From the NCBI GenBank assembly GCA_024274995.1, contig JAJSAA010000200.1, forward strand, positions 1 to 41,033: 41,033 nt of DNA. The letters run 5' to 3'. Position numbers and translations under genes: made by a program. Position 1 is the first letter of the stretch. Every line of letters begins with the position of its first letter. Shown piece after piece: positions 40,328 through 41,033 of the stretch. Source of the DNA: Deltaproteobacteria bacterium (lineage in GTDB: Bacteria; Desulfobacterota; Desulfobulbia; Desulfobulbales; VMSU01). Under the pieces are notes generated by a model, which did not search any database, had not been told where the DNA came from, and saw only the letters and a list, made by a program, of their open reading frames with translations.

Positions 40328-40371
40328 CAGGCCACTTTACTGCCCGGCTGCACGGTGTCGGACACCGTTCA
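40327..40371 (-). other. metG in-frame TGA, hairpin and conserved C-terminal tail
   Basis: On the minus strand the metG frame reads GRLIL, TGA (40371-40369), then TVSDTVQPGSKVA and a second TGA (40329-40327). The post-stop residues are what MetG normally ends with (a PGxKV tail). Directly after the first TGA, ACGGTGT-CCG-ACACCGT (40368-40352) forms a perfect 7-bp stem. The second TGA overlaps the next start codon as TGATG. Confidence 0.7.
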
Positions 40372-41033
40372 CAATATTAAACGGCCGTCTTCATCCCTGG
40401 CGGCCAGCACCATGCCCTGCGAAACCACCCCCATCAATTTAACGGGCTTGAGATTGGCAACAATAATCACTTGGCGGCCGATAATCTCATCCGGCTGATA
40501 CGATTTGGCAATCCCAGCGACAATAGTTCGGGCCTCCGGGGCCTCCACGGTGAGTTTCAGCAAACGCTCCGACTTGGGTATACGTTCAGCGGCAGTAATC
40601 TGCCCCACTCGCAGGTCAAGACGCTGGAATTCATCAAAATCAAGGCCCTGCCCGTCCTTATCCTCAACCTTCTTATTAGCGCCGCCGTTGGCGGCTGTCT
40701 CCTGTTTCTTACCCTTATCATCTAAACGGGGAAAGAGCGCTCCTCGCAGGGTGGTTTTCACCCCTGGGCGCAGAATACCGCCCCATTTCCCCTGAACACT
40801 CAGGTCAGGGGTAGCTTCAATTTGCAGAATGGCAAAAATCCGGGCGGCGGTGGCCGGCATTACGGCATGCAGGGGCAGAGCGATGAGGCGTAACGTCTCC
40901 AAGAGATTATAGATAACCTCCTCAAGACGCGGACGTCTATCTGGAACCTTGGCCAGTTCCCAGGGGGCATTTTCAACAATATACTTATTGGCCAGACCAA
41001 TTACCTCCCACACCGCGCGCAGGGCAAGATGGA
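40369..41033 (-). CDS. metG: Methionyl-tRNA synthetase, C-terminal part (window edge)
   Basis: The frame enters from the window edge (HLALRAVWEVIGLANKYI) and runs 220 codons to a TGA at 40369-40371. It shows the end of the anticodon-binding helical domain (ENAPWELAKVPDRRPRLEEV, then ALPLHAVMPATAARI), a Lys-rich linker, and the C-terminal tRNA-binding OB fold (FDEFQRLDLRVGQITAAERI, then IVAGIAKSYQPDEIIGRQVI and GVVSQGMVLAA). MetG charges tRNA-Met; the OB fold supports dimerisation and tRNA binding. The protein stops about 14 residues early compared with the expected end, see the separate entry. Confidence 0.93.
   Translation of the reverse strand, partial: HLALRAVWEVIGLANKYIVENAPWELAKVPDRRPRLEEVIYNLLETLRLIALPLHAVMPATAARIFAILQIEATPDLSVQGKWGGILRPGVKTTLRGALFPRLDDKGKKQETAANGGANKKVEDKDGQGLDFDEFQRLDLRVGQITAAERIPKSERLLKLTVEAPEARTIVAGIAKSYQPDEIIGRQVIIVANLKPVKLMGVVSQGMVLAARDEDGRLIL

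Noticed and set aside
40352..40371. TGA in metG as a selenocysteine codon with a SECIS hairpin
   Set aside because: The hairpin begins at the first base after TGA and has a 3-nt loop, unlike bacterial SECIS elements with a larger loop at a set distance. MetG has no known selenocysteine at its tail. Plain readthrough, mutation or error are simpler.

Overview
The window reads as a chromosomal segment of a Gram-negative member of the Desulfobacterota, most likely a Desulfobulbales-type sulfur or anaerobic bacterium. This is an inference from the style of the proteins (large HDOD, PilZ and hybrid-kinase content, a split PurH, PpsA/GlgB carbon metabolism, a MetG-MinD-YggT-DivIVA-YggU string) and from the dispersed palindromic repeats. 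No prophage, CRISPR array or complete insertion sequence is visible, and gene density is high.

Layout. Positions 1-2800: purine genes (purN end, stand-alone IMP cyclohydrolase), an S4 RNA-binding protein and a PilZ protein on the minus strand, then a plus-strand HDOD protein and a small zinc-ribbon-like ORF. 2875-12133: central carbon genes (PEP synthase, phosphohexomutase, glycogen branching enzyme) with housekeeping genes between them (Nfu, RlmH, YkgJ-type, YqgE). Just after glgB lies a decayed Phd/YefM-type antitoxin. 12134-13222: a structure-rich stretch with a ~105-nt near-perfect hairpin beside an iron-sulfur-flavoprotein-like gene. 13223-27177: signalling, namely a membrane-anchored unknown protein, a receiver/LuxR regulator, a histidine kinase, and a compact chemotaxis set cheA-cheW-mcp-cheR-cheB-cheY followed by a PAS hybrid kinase. 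27353-30253: tRNA-Thr(CGT), a PP-loop/NFACT-R-like RNA-modification candidate and recN. 30636-37784: a periplasmic M48/TPR protease, an HDOD-GAF protein, then a eukaryotic-like phosphosignalling module of FHA protein, Ser/Thr kinase with WD40 propeller and PP2C phosphatase. 37775-41033: a minus-strand cell-division/housekeeping operon metG, a 109-residue unknown ORF, minD-like, yggT, divIVA and yggU.

Points that stand out. Two otherwise well-conserved genes carry a single in-frame stop with homologous-looking sequence on both sides: a TAA in the glycine-loop region of the Ser/Thr kinase and a TGA 14 codons before the natural end of metG, the latter followed at once by a perfect hairpin. The 12.3-kb hairpin has eight arm differences that are all G-U pairs on one strand, suggesting a selected plus-strand RNA. 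CheA carries a degenerate second HPt and a tandem MshEN-like motif, and the receptor encoded next to it has a CZB-type zinc site placed between its two membrane segments. Together these hint at zinc or oxidant sensing and possibly c-di-GMP input to one chemosensory pathway; both functional links are inferences.
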